DNA of 64,000 nt from Halomicrobium zhouii (GCF_900114435.1 NZ_FOZK01000001.1:248001-312000), one strand, 5' to 3'. Counted from the first letter of the stretch, positions 25,039 to 34,472 are shown. Made by a program: numbers and translations. Notes: a model not told the origin generated them from the sequence alone.

Positions 25039-26133
25039 ATGGACGTTGTCAACGCCGGCGTGCTCGGCTGTGGAACTATCAGCGACGCCTACCTCTCGGC
25101 TGGCGACCGCTTCGACGCCTACGAGATCACCGCGTGCGCCGACCTCGATACGGAACGCGCCGAACAGGCGGCCGACGAGTACGGCGTCACCGCAATGGCC
25201 CCCGAGGAGATGCTCGCCGACCCCGACATCGAGATCGTCATCAACCTCACGCCGCCGTCGGTCCACGAGGCGACCTGCACGCAGGCGCTGGAGGCGGGCA
25301 ACCACGTCTACGTCGAGAAGCCGCTGGCGTCGACCGTCGCTGGCGCCCGGTCCATCCTCGACGTCGCCGAGCGCGAGGGGCTGCTGGTCGGGTCCGCACC
25401 GGACACCTTCCTCGGCGCGGGACTGCAGACCTGCCGGCAGGTCATCGACGACGGGCTGATCGGCGAGCCCGTCGGTGCGACGGCCATCTGGACGAGTCCG
25501 GGCCACGAGGTCTGGCACCCGAACCCGGACCTGTACTACCAGGAGGGCGGCGGGCCGCTGTTCGACATGGGGCCCTACTACGTGACGGCGCTGGTCTCCC
25601 TGCTCGGCCCGGCGACGCGGGTCACTGGCTCGGTCACCCGGGCCAGCGACGAGCGTACGATCACGAGCGAACCGCGCGACGGCGAGACCATCGACGTCGA
25701 GGTGCCGACCCACGAGTCGGGCATCGTCGACTTCGCCGGGGGCGCCACTGCGAACCTCTTGACCAGCTTCGACGTCCAGGGGTCGACGTTCCCCATGCCG
25801 GCGTTCGAACTCTACGGCACCGAGGGGACCCTGGCGCTGCCCGACCCGAACCACTTCGAGGGGCCGGTCCGCGTCCAGAAACGGGGCGAGCGCGAGTTCG
25901 AGGAAGTCGAACTCACGCACGAGTACACCGCCGGTCGCGGCGCGGGCGTCGCCGACCTGGCCGCCGCGGTCCGGACCGACTGGAGCCACCGGACGAGCGG
26001 TGACCTGGCCGCCCACGTCCTCGACGTCCTCGCAGGGATCCGGGAGTCCTCGGAGACGGGCGAGCACCTGTCCTTCGACGCCGACCTGGACCGGCCCGAG
26101 CCGCTGCCTGGTGCGTGGCCCGCGGAGTACTGA
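25039..26133 (+). CDS. Gfo/Idh/MocA-family oxidoreductase
   Basis: 364 residues from ATG 25039. A Rossmann NAD(P)-binding start (NAGVLGCGTISDAYL) is followed by ITACADLDTERAEQAADEYG, the catalytic-lysine motif VYVEKPLAST, and GGGPLFDMGPYYVTALVSLLG, a family hallmark at the substrate site. The C-terminal half is the alpha/beta substrate domain (FELYGTEGTLALPDP). Enzymes of this family oxidise or reduce a sugar or inositol hydroxyl; the substrate is not evident. The convergent ThuA-like gene next to it is a common companion in sugar catabolism. Confidence 0.93.
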   Translation: MDVVNAGVLGCGTISDAYLSAGDRFDAYEITACADLDTERAEQAADEYGVTAMAPEEMLADPDIEIVINLTPPSVHEATCTQALEAGNHVYVEKPLASTVAGARSILDVAEREGLLVGSAPDTFLGAGLQTCRQVIDDGLIGEPVGATAIWTSPGHEVWHPNPDLYYQEGGGPLFDMGPYYVTALVSLLGPATRVTGSVTRASDERTITSEPRDGETIDVEVPTHESGIVDFAGGATANLLTSFDVQGSTFPMPAFELYGTEGTLALPDPNHFEGPVRVQKRGEREFEEVELTHEYTAGRGAGVADLAAAVRTDWSHRTSGDLAAHVLDVLAGIRESSETGEHLSFDADLDRPEPLPGAWPAEY

Positions 26134-26169
26134 ACCCTCGTTTTCAGAAGAAGCGACCGCGCTGCCGAC

Positions 26170-26829
26170 CTACGCGCCGGCGACCCAGCCGGCGGCGTTC
26201 TGCAGGATGCGACGGTACTGCGGATTCTCCAGCGATTCTTCGGTGTGGCCCAGCGAGGCGTAGCAGACGCGCCCCGCGCCGTGGTCGCGGACCCAGACGA
26301 CGGGGTAGTCTTCCAGGTCGGGGTGGTCCATCCGCGCGAGCACTCGCACGCGGTCGGCGTCGTAGTCGACCTGGTAGGGCTCGTCGAACACCGAGAAGTC
26401 CGAGACGCCCGCGGTGACGGGGTGGTCGTCGTCGACGACGGTCACGTCGAAGGTGGACTGCTCGGGGTGGGTGAGGAAGTAGCCGCCGATGAGGTCGTGG
26501 AGTTCGGGGATGGGTTCGTCCCGCGCGTCGATTCCGCCCTCGCCGTCGTGGGTGCTGGTGATGTCCGACGCGCAGTGGACGCCCAGGTAGCCGCCGCCGT
26601 CCTCGACGAACGAGAGGAGGCTCGCCTGCTGGTCGTCGGTGAGCGTGCTGTCGGTGAGGTAGTCGACGACGAGGTCGTAGCCCGAGAGATCCAGCAGGTC
26701 GTCGCGGTCCTCGGTGAGGGTGGCGTCGACGCCGTCGCCGAGGGCCGCCTCGACGTGGGGCCCCATCTCGTCGAAGCTGTGGAACGGGAACGTGCGCTCG
26801 CCGATGACGAGTGCGGTGAGCTGGCTCAT
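26170..26829 (-). CDS. ThuA-like domain protein
   Basis: 219 residues from ATG 26829. It has the class I glutamine-amidotransferase-like fold of ThuA proteins: LTALVIGERTFPFHSF, YDLVVDYLTDSTLTDDQQASL, FVEDGGGYLGVHCASD, where glutamine amidotransferases have their nucleophile, and ELHDLIGGYFLTHPEQSTFDV. The end VVWVRDHGAGRVCYASLGHTEES is a ThuA signature. ThuA-type proteins accompany sugar oxidoreductases and take part in keto-sugar or trehalose use. It is convergent with the Gfo/Idh/MocA gene (36 nt between stops), so the two are probably functionally linked but separately transcribed. Confidence 0.88.
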   Translation of the reverse strand: MSQLTALVIGERTFPFHSFDEMGPHVEAALGDGVDATLTEDRDDLLDLSGYDLVVDYLTDSTLTDDQQASLLSFVEDGGGYLGVHCASDITSTHDGEGGIDARDEPIPELHDLIGGYFLTHPEQSTFDVTVVDDDHPVTAGVSDFSVFDEPYQVDYDADRVRVLARMDHPDLEDYPVVWVRDHGAGRVCYASLGHTEESLENPQYRRILQNAAGWVAGA

Positions 26830-26924
26830 ACCGGGTGGAGGGCGGCGGTCACCATTAATTGACTGGCACGGGGCGAAGCCGGAGCGAGGCCGGAGCGAGA
26901 CCGGAACGGCGCGTCCGTCCGTGA

Positions 26925-28085
26925 TCACTGGCCGGCGACGCAGGCGGCCGCGCAGGCGCCGCCCGTCCCGTCGTCGTCTTCGCACTCGACCGGGGGTCGG
27001 TAGCGGTCCTCGGCGACGAAAGACCACTCGTCGCGGCCCACCTCGCCCGAGCCGTCCGAGTACGTCTCGACCTCGTAGAGAGCGTTGTAGTTCATCACGC
27101 TGCGGTACTCCGCTGTCTCGAACCGTTCCTCGTCGACGCCGACCTCGCCGGGTCCGAGCCCGAATGCGTGGCCGAGTTCGTGCATCAACAGTGAACTCGT
27201 GATCTTCGGCGAGTCGAACGACTCCACGACTGCGGCGCCGTTCACGCCCGACCCGGCGTAGTAGTCGTCGCCCCGGAAGGCGGCTTCCGTCGTCACGAGG
27301 ACGTAGTAGTAGCCCGCGTCGCCGTGGTCGACGTAGCGGTCCCGGTAGTCCCGGAGGTCGTTGTGGTCGCCGGGTCGCGGGCTGCTGTCGACCGACCCGT
27401 TCACGGGCAGGTCGGTGTCGCTCCGCCTGACGTGGAGCGCGATGCCCGACTCGCCGTCCGGGTTGTCGACCGGCGCGTCGGCGAAGGCAGCCCGGAGGCG
27501 ACCGACGGCGGCCGGGTCCAGGTGCGTCCCGCGGACGGTGTCGACCTCCACGAAGACGTCGTGGTGGCGCGGGTCTGCCCCGGGCAGCGAACCGCTGCAG
27601 GCAACCTCCATCCCGTCAGCGTAGCCGTCGCCGTCCGTGTCGGGGTCCGTGGGGTCGGTGCCGTAGATATCCCGCTCGGCCGCGTCCGTGATGCCGTCGC
27701 CGTCGGTGTCGTTCACCCCGCTCTCGTTCGGCCCGACGATTCCTCTGGGGGGCTGGGCGGCGCTCGCCCCGTCGCTGTCACCGGTTCCGTCTGTCGCATC
27801 GGTCTCTGCCCCCGCCGAGCGGAGCGTCGCGAACGGCGCCGACGTCGGCCCGTCGCCCTTCCCGGCGCCGTCCTGCCGGTCGGCTTCGGCACCCGGCGTT
27901 CCCTCGGCCGCTCGCTCCGCGGCGTCGTCCTGGTCCGGGACCGGCCCACCCGCCACGAGAAATCCCGTCGTGAGGACGGCGAGGGCCACGACGAAGACGA
28001 CCGGCAGCGCCGACCGGACGCGCTGTCGGCACTCGCGCGTCGCTGTCGGCGACTCTCCGTTCGGTTCGGCTGGTTCGGTCGTCAT
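26925..28085 (-). CDS. Membrane-anchored or secreted zinc metalloprotease with calcium-binding repeats
   Basis: 386 residues. A single hydrophobic segment at about residues 26-47 is a membrane anchor or uncleaved signal. A long acidic linker leads to thrombospondin type 3-like calcium repeats (NDTDGDGITDAAE and DTDGDGYADGME, residues 126-160). The catalytic site H302-E303-x-x-H306 lies in MHELGHAFGLGPG, followed by a possible Met-turn (SVMNYNAL), so the fold is metzincin-like. Two Cys-containing C-terminal stretches may form disulfides. Substrate unknown. The enzyme should act on the outer face of the cell. Confidence 0.82.
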   Translation of the reverse strand: MTTEPAEPNGESPTATRECRQRVRSALPVVFVVALAVLTTGFLVAGGPVPDQDDAAERAAEGTPGAEADRQDGAGKGDGPTSAPFATLRSAGAETDATDGTGDSDGASAAQPPRGIVGPNESGVNDTDGDGITDAAERDIYGTDPTDPDTDGDGYADGMEVACSGSLPGADPRHHDVFVEVDTVRGTHLDPAAVGRLRAAFADAPVDNPDGESGIALHVRRSDTDLPVNGSVDSSPRPGDHNDLRDYRDRYVDHGDAGYYYVLVTTEAAFRGDDYYAGSGVNGAAVVESFDSPKITSSLLMHELGHAFGLGPGEVGVDEERFETAEYRSVMNYNALYEVETYSDGSGEVGRDEWSFVAEDRYRPPVECEDDDGTGGACAAACVAGQ

Positions 28086-28339
28086 GTGGCTGGAATCAGT
28101 ATCGATTTCGAGTTTCAGAGGCTGGCTGGCATTTACTCAATCTCAAGATCGCCTTCAAATCTGCTCTACCTGCTAGAATAGGAGATCTGTTCTGGGCCAT
28201 AAACGTGCCGTGCCGGTATCAAAACTGAGATCGATATTCGAACGCGGCGCCGGGCGTGGAGCTGATCGCCGCGGTCGGAACGATCAACCTGACTGACTAG
28301 ACCAGTAGCTTCAATGGCGCCCCGCGGCACTCACCAGCT

Positions 28340-29767
28340 ATGGAGGTGACCCGCCGGTACTGGACACTCGTCGCCGTCGGCCTGTTCCTGGCGTGCTGGG
28401 GGGTCGTCGTCGCACAGCCGCTGGCCCTGCTCGGCGCCGCCGGTGTCGCCGCCTGGCTGGTCGCCAGGCAGTTCACGTTCGCCCGGGCCGTCGGCCGGGT
28501 GCCCGCCACGCTCGACGTCTCGGTGACGACGGCGCCCCGTCTCATGGCCGAGGAGTCCGCACAGCTCTCCGTCGACGCCGAACTGGCCCGCGCGCTCCCG
28601 GTCACGGTCGCCGTCACGGTGACACCGCCGCCCGGCGCGAGGGGCGGGCCCGTGGCGGTCACGCTCGACTCCGGGGAGCGCGCGGCCGTCGACCACGCGA
28701 CGCTCACGTGGCCCGTCGCCGGGTCGTTCCGGGTCGACGACGTCACGGCGCGGATTACCGACGACACCGGCCTGTTCGGCCAGACCGCCGTCCTGGACGT
28801 CGGCGTCGACGTCGCGGTGGACCCGCGCGCACCGAGTGACGTCCACGTCGGCGAGGGCGGGGACCGCATCGCGGCCGGCTTCGGCGAACACGAGGCGGGC
28901 CGGCCCGGCGGCGACGTCGAACCCGTCGAGGTCCGCGAGTACGTCCCCGGCGACGCCGTCCGCCAGATCGACTGGAAGTCGACCGCCCGCCTCGACCAGC
29001 CCCACGTCCGCGAGTTCGAGGGCAACACCGACCGGGAGACGCTGCTGTTTTTCGACCACCGGGCCACCATGGCCGACGGCCGGCCCGGGACGCGAAAGAT
29101 CGACTACGCCCGTCAGCTCGCGGTCGCCCTCGTCGACCAGGTCGGCCGGTCGGACGACAAACTGGGCTACTACGCCGTCGGCGACGGCGGGACCACGGCG
29201 CTGATCGACCCGGGAACCAGGACCGAGACCTGGCGCCCGGTGAGGAACCACCTGTTCGAGGTCGAACCGACGCGCGGCGCGCCGGCCGCGTCCGACCCGG
29301 TCCGGCCGACCGCGGCCCGCGCCGCGAGCGCACACCTCGATTCCGACGACTCCGCGTTCGGCCGGACGCTGGCTCCCTACTTCGCGGCTCGGGACGCCTA
29401 CCGGCGCCGGTTCGACTCGCGCCCGCTCTATCGGACGGTCAGGAACGCCGAGTTCGGCGCGGCGACGGCTGTCTGGACCGTCATCGTCACCGACGACGCG
29501 GACCGGGCCGCCCTGCGCGAGGCGGTCACCTACGCCCGCGGCGAGTCCGACCAGGTCACCGTCTTCCTGACGCCGACGGCGCTGTTCGCCGACGGCGACG
29601 TCGCTGACCTGGACGCGGCCTACGACCGCTACAGCGAGTTCGAGGCGTTCCGGCGCGAACTGGCCAACCTCGAGGGCGTCTCGGCCTACGAGGTCGGGCC
29701 GGCAGACAAACTGGCGGCCGTGCTGTCGGTCGGCCGCGACCGCCGCCGACGGAGGGCCAGGGTATGA
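28340..29767 (+). CDS. DUF58 domain protein
   Basis: 475 residues. Two hydrophobic helices at the N-terminus (about 10-45) anchor the protein. A beta-rich domain follows, then the DUF58 signature VREYVPGDAVRQIDWKSTAR with an aspartate-rich vWA-like region after it (ETLLFFDHRATMADG, where DxSxS-type metal sites occur). DUF58 proteins work with MoxR AAA+ ATPases, which lie on the opposite strand at 31214-32269. The stop overlaps the next start as ATGA. Confidence 0.9.
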   Translation: MEVTRRYWTLVAVGLFLACWGVVVAQPLALLGAAGVAAWLVARQFTFARAVGRVPATLDVSVTTAPRLMAEESAQLSVDAELARALPVTVAVTVTPPPGARGGPVAVTLDSGERAAVDHATLTWPVAGSFRVDDVTARITDDTGLFGQTAVLDVGVDVAVDPRAPSDVHVGEGGDRIAAGFGEHEAGRPGGDVEPVEVREYVPGDAVRQIDWKSTARLDQPHVREFEGNTDRETLLFFDHRATMADGRPGTRKIDYARQLAVALVDQVGRSDDKLGYYAVGDGGTTALIDPGTRTETWRPVRNHLFEVEPTRGAPAASDPVRPTAARAASAHLDSDDSAFGRTLAPYFAARDAYRRRFDSRPLYRTVRNAEFGAATAVWTVIVTDDADRAALREAVTYARGESDQVTVFLTPTALFADGDVADLDAAYDRYSEFEAFRRELANLEGVSAYEVGPADKLAAVLSVGRDRRRRRARV

Positions 29768-30234
29768 TGGGCGCACTCCGCACCGACGACCGACTTACGG
29801 CGGCCCTCACTGGCCTCGCGACCCTCGGGGCCGTCGCCGTGGGCTTCCTCGTCGCCGGCGTCCCGGGCGTCCTCGCCGGCGCGGCGCTGGTCGTCGCCTG
29901 GCTCCTCGCACCGCCGGTCGTCGTCGTCGCCCTCGGCCAGGTGCTGTTCGCACCGCTGCTCCCGGCCGACGCGTCGCTCGCGACCATCGCGCTCGTCGAG
30001 GCCCCGCTGGCCGCGATGCTGCTCGTCGACCTCACCGACTGGCGGGCCCCGGTCGGCACCCTGGCCGGCGCCGTCGTCGCCCTCGCCGCCTTCGCCGGAC
30101 TCGCGGTCGCCGGTCTGGTCTGGTTCGGCCGGCTCTGGCAGACTGCGGCGCTCCTGGTCCCCGTCGCCGCCGTCGTCGCCTACGGGTTGCACCGATACAC
30201 AGTCGTCACCGTGGAGATCACCGATGAGTTCTGA
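29764..30234 (+). CDS. Small polytopic membrane protein (DUF7519-like)
   Basis: 156 residues, almost entirely hydrophobic, with about four to five membrane segments: LTGLATLGAVAVGFLVAGVPG, LAGAALVVAWLLAPPVVVV, LVEAPLAAMLLVDL, VVALAAFAGLAVAGLVWFG, ALLVPVAAVVAYGL. No catalytic motif. Its start overlaps the DUF58 stop (ATGA) and its end overlaps the next start by 11 nt, so the three are one translationally linked unit. I think of DUF7519, with limited certainty. Confidence 0.75.
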   Translation: MMGALRTDDRLTAALTGLATLGAVAVGFLVAGVPGVLAGAALVVAWLLAPPVVVVALGQVLFAPLLPADASLATIALVEAPLAAMLLVDLTDWRAPVGTLAGAVVALAAFAGLAVAGLVWFGRLWQTAALLVPVAAVVAYGLHRYTVVTVEITDEF

Positions 30235-31192
30235 AACACCCGCCACCGACCCCGAGGCCCAGCCCAACGAGCCACCAGCGTCAGCGGACGAACCGTCGGC
30301 CGACGACGCCTCGCCCGAGGAACCGGACCGGGAGACGCTGCTGGCCGAACTGGAACGCCAGCGGGCGGAGGCCGACCGCCTCCGCGAGTCCTACGTCCGC
30401 GCCCGCCGGAGCCAGTACCGGCGGACGGCGCTGGGGTTCGCCGTCCTCGGCGCGCTCGCCACGGCCGGCGGCGTCCTCTTCCCCGAGACGCGAACCGTCC
30501 TGCTGGCGCTGGGCGGGACCGGGCTGTTCGCCGCCCTCCTGACCTGGTTCGTCACGCCCGAGCGCTTCGTCTCGGCCGACGTCGGCGACGCCGTCTACGA
30601 GGCGCTGGCCCGGAACCAGGAACGGCTCTGTCTCGTCCTCGGCCTCTCCGAGGAGCGGGTGTACGTCCCGACGGGCTCGATAGACGAACGGAGTGAGTCT
30701 ATCGGCGTCCGACTGTACGTCCCCCAGCGAGAGAAGTGGACGCTCCCCGGCGCCGACGCGCTGGAGTCGCTGTTCGTCGTCACCGGCGACGCGGCGACCC
30801 GCGGCGTCTCCCTCGAACCCACTGGCGAGACGCTGTTCCGCGAGTTCGAGGCCGCGCTGGGCGGCCCGCTCGCCAGCGACCCCCCTGAACTGGTTGGCCA
30901 GGTCCGCGAGGCCGTCGTCGAGCAGTTCGAGATCGCGGGTGCCCTCCGGACCGACCTCGACCTCGAGGGCGGCCGCCTCACACTGGACGTGACCGACGGC
31001 GCCTACGGGTCCATCGCTCGCTTCGACCATCCGGTCGTCTCGACCGTCGCCGTCGCCCTGGCGCGCGGGCTGAACCGGCCGGTCACGGTCGAACTCGACG
31101 ACGCGGACGGCGAGGCGGTCGCGACGCTCCGGTGGGACGTCGAACGGTCAGCGGACAGCGACGGTACGGAGAACGGCGACGAGACCGAATAG
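30224..31192 (+). CDS. Coiled-coil and membrane protein (DUF7502-like)
   Basis: 322 residues. An acidic disordered start (about 1-40) is followed by a coiled coil (ETLLAELERQRAEADRLRES), two membrane helices (LGFAVLGALATAGGVLF, VLLALGGTGLFAALLTWFV) and a soluble C-terminal domain of strands and helices (VYVPTGSIDERSESIGVRLY, GRLTLDVTDGAYG). It completes the DUF58 operon and is convergent with MoxR, 21 nt away. The domain assignment is tentative; the layout is what I can see. Confidence 0.78.
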   Translation: MSSETPATDPEAQPNEPPASADEPSADDASPEEPDRETLLAELERQRAEADRLRESYVRARRSQYRRTALGFAVLGALATAGGVLFPETRTVLLALGGTGLFAALLTWFVTPERFVSADVGDAVYEALARNQERLCLVLGLSEERVYVPTGSIDERSESIGVRLYVPQREKWTLPGADALESLFVVTGDAATRGVSLEPTGETLFREFEAALGGPLASDPPELVGQVREAVVEQFEIAGALRTDLDLEGGRLTLDVTDGAYGSIARFDHPVVSTVAVALARGLNRPVTVELDDADGEAVATLRWDVERSADSDGTENGDETE

Positions 31193-31213
31193 AAACGGTC
31201 CTCGACGGCGACG

Positions 31214-32269
31214 CTACCGCTCGCCTCCGGACTCGGCCCCGTCGGGGGCGAAATCCGTCCCGGTTCGGCCGCCGTCGGTGGCACCCTCGGCCATCGTCTC
31301 CGCCGCGTCGAGTTCGGCCTCGGGGTCGCCCCCGGGCGGCGTCACGTCGTCGAGGACGTCGGCGACGACGCCGCCCGGGTCGACGTCGCCCAGTTCTGCG
31401 TCGGTGTTCAACACGAGCCGGTGGATCAGGACGGGTCGGGCCATCGCCTTCACGTCGTCGGGGATGACGTACTCGCGGCCGTGGATCGCCGCGCGGGCCT
31501 TGGCCGTGTACAGCAGCGCGAGCGAGGCGCGGACGGACGCCCCGTGTTCGACGTCGGGGTGGGTCCGCGTCCCCTCGACGAGGTCGAGGACGTACTCGCG
31601 GACGCTGTCGGCGACGTGGACGTCGGTGATCGACTCGCGGGCACGCTGAAGCTCTCGCGGGCTGACGACCTGCTCGACGTCCTCGGCGGCCAGGTCCGGG
31701 TTTGCGGCGAACCGGTCGAGGATCCGGCGCTCGTCGTCGCGGTCAGGGACGTCGACGGTCAGCTTCAGCATGAAGCGGTCGCGCTGGGCCTCGGGCAGCT
31801 CGAAGGTCCCCTCCATCTCGATGGGGTTCTGCGTCGCGATGACGATGAACGGCTCGGGCAGCGCGAGCGTCTCCCCCTCGATGGTGACGGCGCTCTCCTC
31901 CATGGCCTCCAGCAGCGCCGACTGGGTCTTGGGCGTCGCGCGGTTGATCTCGTCGGCGACGACGACGTTGGCGAACACTGGTCCTTTCTGGAGTTCGAAC
32001 TCGCCGGTGCCGCTGCGGTAGACGGTGGTCCCGGTGATGTCGGCCGGCAGCAGGTCGGGCGTCATCTGGATGCGGTTGTAGGCGAGACCACTGGCGCGGG
32101 CGAAGACGTTCGCGAGCGTCGTCTTGGCGACGCCGGGGACCCCTTCGAGGAGGACGTGGCCGCGGCTGAGCAGCGCGACGGTGATCTGCTCGACCAGTTC
32201 GTCGTGGCCGACGAGCACCGTCGACACCTCTGCTTCGATGGCCTCGTACAGGGCGGCAGGCTCACTCAT
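31214..32269 (-). CDS. MoxR-family AAA+ ATPase
   Basis: 351 residues. Walker A GVPGVAKTTL (about 43-52), Walker B VVADEINRA, sensor 1 IATQNPIEMEG, and the MoxR feature ELPEAQRDRFML are all present. A C-terminal lid helical bundle follows (RASLALLYTAKARAAIHG), then a long acidic tail. MoxR ATPases remodel or insert cofactors into partner proteins that carry vWA/DUF58 domains. The start overlaps the DUF4350 stop by 8 nt, so it is the last gene of a three-gene operon opposing the DUF58 operon. Confidence 0.95.
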   Translation of the reverse strand: MSEPAALYEAIEAEVSTVLVGHDELVEQITVALLSRGHVLLEGVPGVAKTTLANVFARASGLAYNRIQMTPDLLPADITGTTVYRSGTGEFELQKGPVFANVVVADEINRATPKTQSALLEAMEESAVTIEGETLALPEPFIVIATQNPIEMEGTFELPEAQRDRFMLKLTVDVPDRDDERRILDRFAANPDLAAEDVEQVVSPRELQRARESITDVHVADSVREYVLDLVEGTRTHPDVEHGASVRASLALLYTAKARAAIHGREYVIPDDVKAMARPVLIHRLVLNTDAELGDVDPGGVVADVLDDVTPPGGDPEAELDAAETMAEGATDGGRTGTDFAPDGAESGGER

Positions 32270-33374
32270 CGTTCGTCCCTTCCGGCGGTCGGTCCATAAT
32301 TGCTTGCGTTACTCGCCCGATCCGCGCCTCGTCCCAGTCGGGGTGACGTTCGCGGACGCCCGCGACGACCTCCTCGCGACCGAGCCGACCGATCGCCGGC
32401 GAGTCCCCGCCGAGCCGCCGCCTGAGGGCCGTTCCCGCACCGACCAGGGCGGTCGAGCCGGCGACGAGCGCCAGCGCTGCCCCGCCGACCGCCGCCTGCA
32501 GGAGCGGCGACTCCCTGAGCGTCAGCACTGCGGCCTGGAGCGGCGGCACCGACCCGGCGTGGGAGACGTCCAGGACGACCCGGTCGTGGGTCTCGTAGAG
32601 GTTCCGCGCGAACGCGCGGTTGTCCGCCCGCTCGAGCATCGTGTTGATGAACAGGCTCGGGTCGCTCACCGCGACGACCCGCCCCTCGCCGACGGACTCG
32701 ACGGTCACGACGGGCGAACTCGCCAGCGTCTCGTCGTCGTCGAGCTGGTCGTTCCCGTTCGAATCGAGGTAGGCGTACGACGAACTCTCGACGAGCACGG
32801 TCGCGTTCGTCTCGTTCGCCGTCCCGTTCGCCGCCGCACCGGCCGTCCCGTTCGCGGTCACGTTGCCGGCGACGGCCGTCGCGTGGTTTAGCCCGAGCGA
32901 GTCGACGTCCCGGGTGTAGGGGTGCGTGCCGACGGCCGAGGCGGTGGGCAGCGCTGGCGAGTTCTCGTAGTTGCGTTCGTCGCGGAGGCGGTCGCCGTCG
33001 AAGCGGGCCCGCGCGCCCACGTCGCGCAGGAGCCGGTTCCCGTTCGGGCCGAAGTCCTCGGCGACCAGCAGCGTCCCGCCGTCCCGGACGAACGCTCGAA
33101 CGGCCGCGCTCTCCCGCTCGTCGTAGGCCTCCGCTGGCGAGAGGACGACGGCGAGCGTCCCGTTCGGCTGACTCGTCCGGTAGACGCTCGCGTTCCGGGC
33201 GATCTCCTGGTCCGTGCCGGTCCCCTCCGCCAGCGACCGGAACTCCGCCGTGCCGTCCCAGGAGGGGTTGTACGTCCCGAAGGCCGCCCCCGAAGTGCTC
33301 CCGGCGACGGTCAGCGCGAGTACGACCGTGAGGGCGAAGCCGGCGAGGGCCAGCCGGGGGTAGTCCGGCGCCAC
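32262..33374 (-). CDS. DUF4350 membrane protein
   Basis: 370 residues from GTG 33374, two bases after the preceding stop; a further upstream reading overlaps that gene. One N-terminal membrane helix (LALAGFALTVVLALTVAGS) and a second near residue 315 flank an extracytoplasmic domain. The core has the DUF4350 pattern: VVLSPAEAYDERESAAVRAFVRDGGTLLVAEDF, then VVTVESVGEGRVVAVSDPSLFIN. This fold is a degenerate glutamine-amidotransferase-like alpha/beta unit. Partner of MoxR/DUF58 systems; exact function unknown. Confidence 0.87.
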   Translation of the reverse strand: MAPDYPRLALAGFALTVVLALTVAGSTSGAAFGTYNPSWDGTAEFRSLAEGTGTDQEIARNASVYRTSQPNGTLAVVLSPAEAYDERESAAVRAFVRDGGTLLVAEDFGPNGNRLLRDVGARARFDGDRLRDERNYENSPALPTASAVGTHPYTRDVDSLGLNHATAVAGNVTANGTAGAAANGTANETNATVLVESSSYAYLDSNGNDQLDDDETLASSPVVTVESVGEGRVVAVSDPSLFINTMLERADNRAFARNLYETHDRVVLDVSHAGSVPPLQAAVLTLRESPLLQAAVGGAALALVAGSTALVGAGTALRRRLGGDSPAIGRLGREEVVAGVRERHPDWDEARIGRVTQAIMDRPPEGTNDE

Positions 33375-33376
33375 GC

Positions 33377-33652
33377 TCAGATCACCCCCGGCGGCAGTAT
33401 CTCCAGGATCCGTCTGACGACGACGTACGTGAACCCGACCAGCCCCAGCAGTATCAGCCACTTCAGGCGCGACCGCCAGGTCGGCGTGACGCTGAACGAC
33501 GCCGTCAGTTCGACGACGATCAGCAGGCCGACGAGCGAGACGACGAAGAACAGTTCCAGCGACAGCGACCCCAGCAGCGCGAGCACGAGAATCGCCCCGA
33601 GCATCCAGGCGACCTGCCCGATGACGAAGCGCTGGCGTCGGCGAGTTGTCAT
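33377..33652 (-). CDS. Small two-helix membrane protein of the MoxR operon
   Basis: 91 residues with a basic start (MTTRRRQRFV), two adjacent helices (about 14-45) and a third hydrophobic stretch (LKWLILLGLVGFTYVVV). No signature beyond hydrophobicity. It stops two bases before the DUF4350 start, so it is probably the first gene of that operon. Confidence 0.75.
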   Translation of the reverse strand: MTTRRRQRFVIGQVAWMLGAILVLALLGSLSLELFFVVSLVGLLIVVELTASFSVTPTWRSRLKWLILLGLVGFTYVVVRRILEILPPGVI

Positions 33653-33744
33653 TGACAGGACCGTCTCACGCGATCCGTTAGAAGCTGTCGGGATTTCGGA
33701 ACGAGCGGTCGCCCGGGCGGCACCGCTGGGCCGAACGGACAGGC

Positions 33745-33752
33745 TATTTTAC
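33745..33752 (+). promoter_or_regulatory. Probable TATA box of the 33777 gene
   Basis: tattttac lies 25-32 nt before ATG 33777, as for leaderless genes; it also argues against the much longer upstream reading. Confidence 0.5.
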
Positions 33753-33776
33753 CCGGCCCGCGGAGCGATAGATACG

Positions 33777-34307
33777 ATGTGGCCCTGGGGACACCTCGCC
33801 GTCGGCTATCTCGCCTACGCCCTCCTCCGGCGCCGGTCGGGCGACTATCCGACCGAGCACGGCACCGTCGCCCTCGCGTTCGGGACGCAGGCGCCGGACC
33901 TGGTCGACAAGCCCCTGGCGTGGTGGTTCGCCCTCCTGCCGAACGGCCGGTCGCTCGCACACTCGGTCCTGATCGCCGGCCTGGTCTGGATCGTCGTCCT
34001 CGCCGTCGCGCGTCGCCTCGGGCAGCGTGAGGTCGGGGCCGCGTTCGTCGTCGGCTACGCGTTCCACCTCGCCGGCGACGCGCTGCAGCCCGCCCTCGCC
34101 GGGAACGTCGCCGACCTGGCCTTCCTCGCCTGGCCGGTCCTGCCGCCGGTCGTCTACGACGGTCCCGGAAGCTTCGTCGGCCACTTTCTCGGGATGGAGC
34201 TGACGCCGTTCCTCCTCTTCGAGTTCGCCCTTGTCGCCGTCGCGCTCGCGTGCTGGGTCCGGGACGGGGCGCCCGGTACCGCGCGGCTCCGGGCCCAGTT
34301 CGGCTGA
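33777..34307 (+). CDS. DUF457 (YdjM-like) membrane protein
   Basis: 176 residues from ATG 33777. It starts MWPWGHLAVGYLAYALLRRR and contains FGTQAPDLVDKPLAWW, SLAHSVLIAGLVWIV and AFHLAGDALQP. The conserved histidines and aspartates within membrane helices are typical of the DUF457/YdjM group, often annotated as membrane-bound metal-dependent hydrolases, related to bacterial LexA-regulated YdjM. The residues needed for a metal site (GH, PDLxD, AHS, HxxxD) are present. No operon partner is evident. Confidence 0.85.
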   Translation: MWPWGHLAVGYLAYALLRRRSGDYPTEHGTVALAFGTQAPDLVDKPLAWWFALLPNGRSLAHSVLIAGLVWIVVLAVARRLGQREVGAAFVVGYAFHLAGDALQPALAGNVADLAFLAWPVLPPVVYDGPGSFVGHFLGMELTPFLLFEFALVAVALACWVRDGAPGTARLRAQFG

Positions 34308-34472
34308 GGCCAGGCCGGCGTCGCACCACGCGGCCAGGCGCCTCCAGCGGGTTCCGACGCCGAGAACCTGCGGAGTATCCTGTACCCAGTCGGCTGCCAG
34401 TGCCGAGTAATTTGCCGTGTCCCGTGAGTAGGCGGCCTGCTGCTGGCAAGCGACGAACGTCCATAACTGGTT

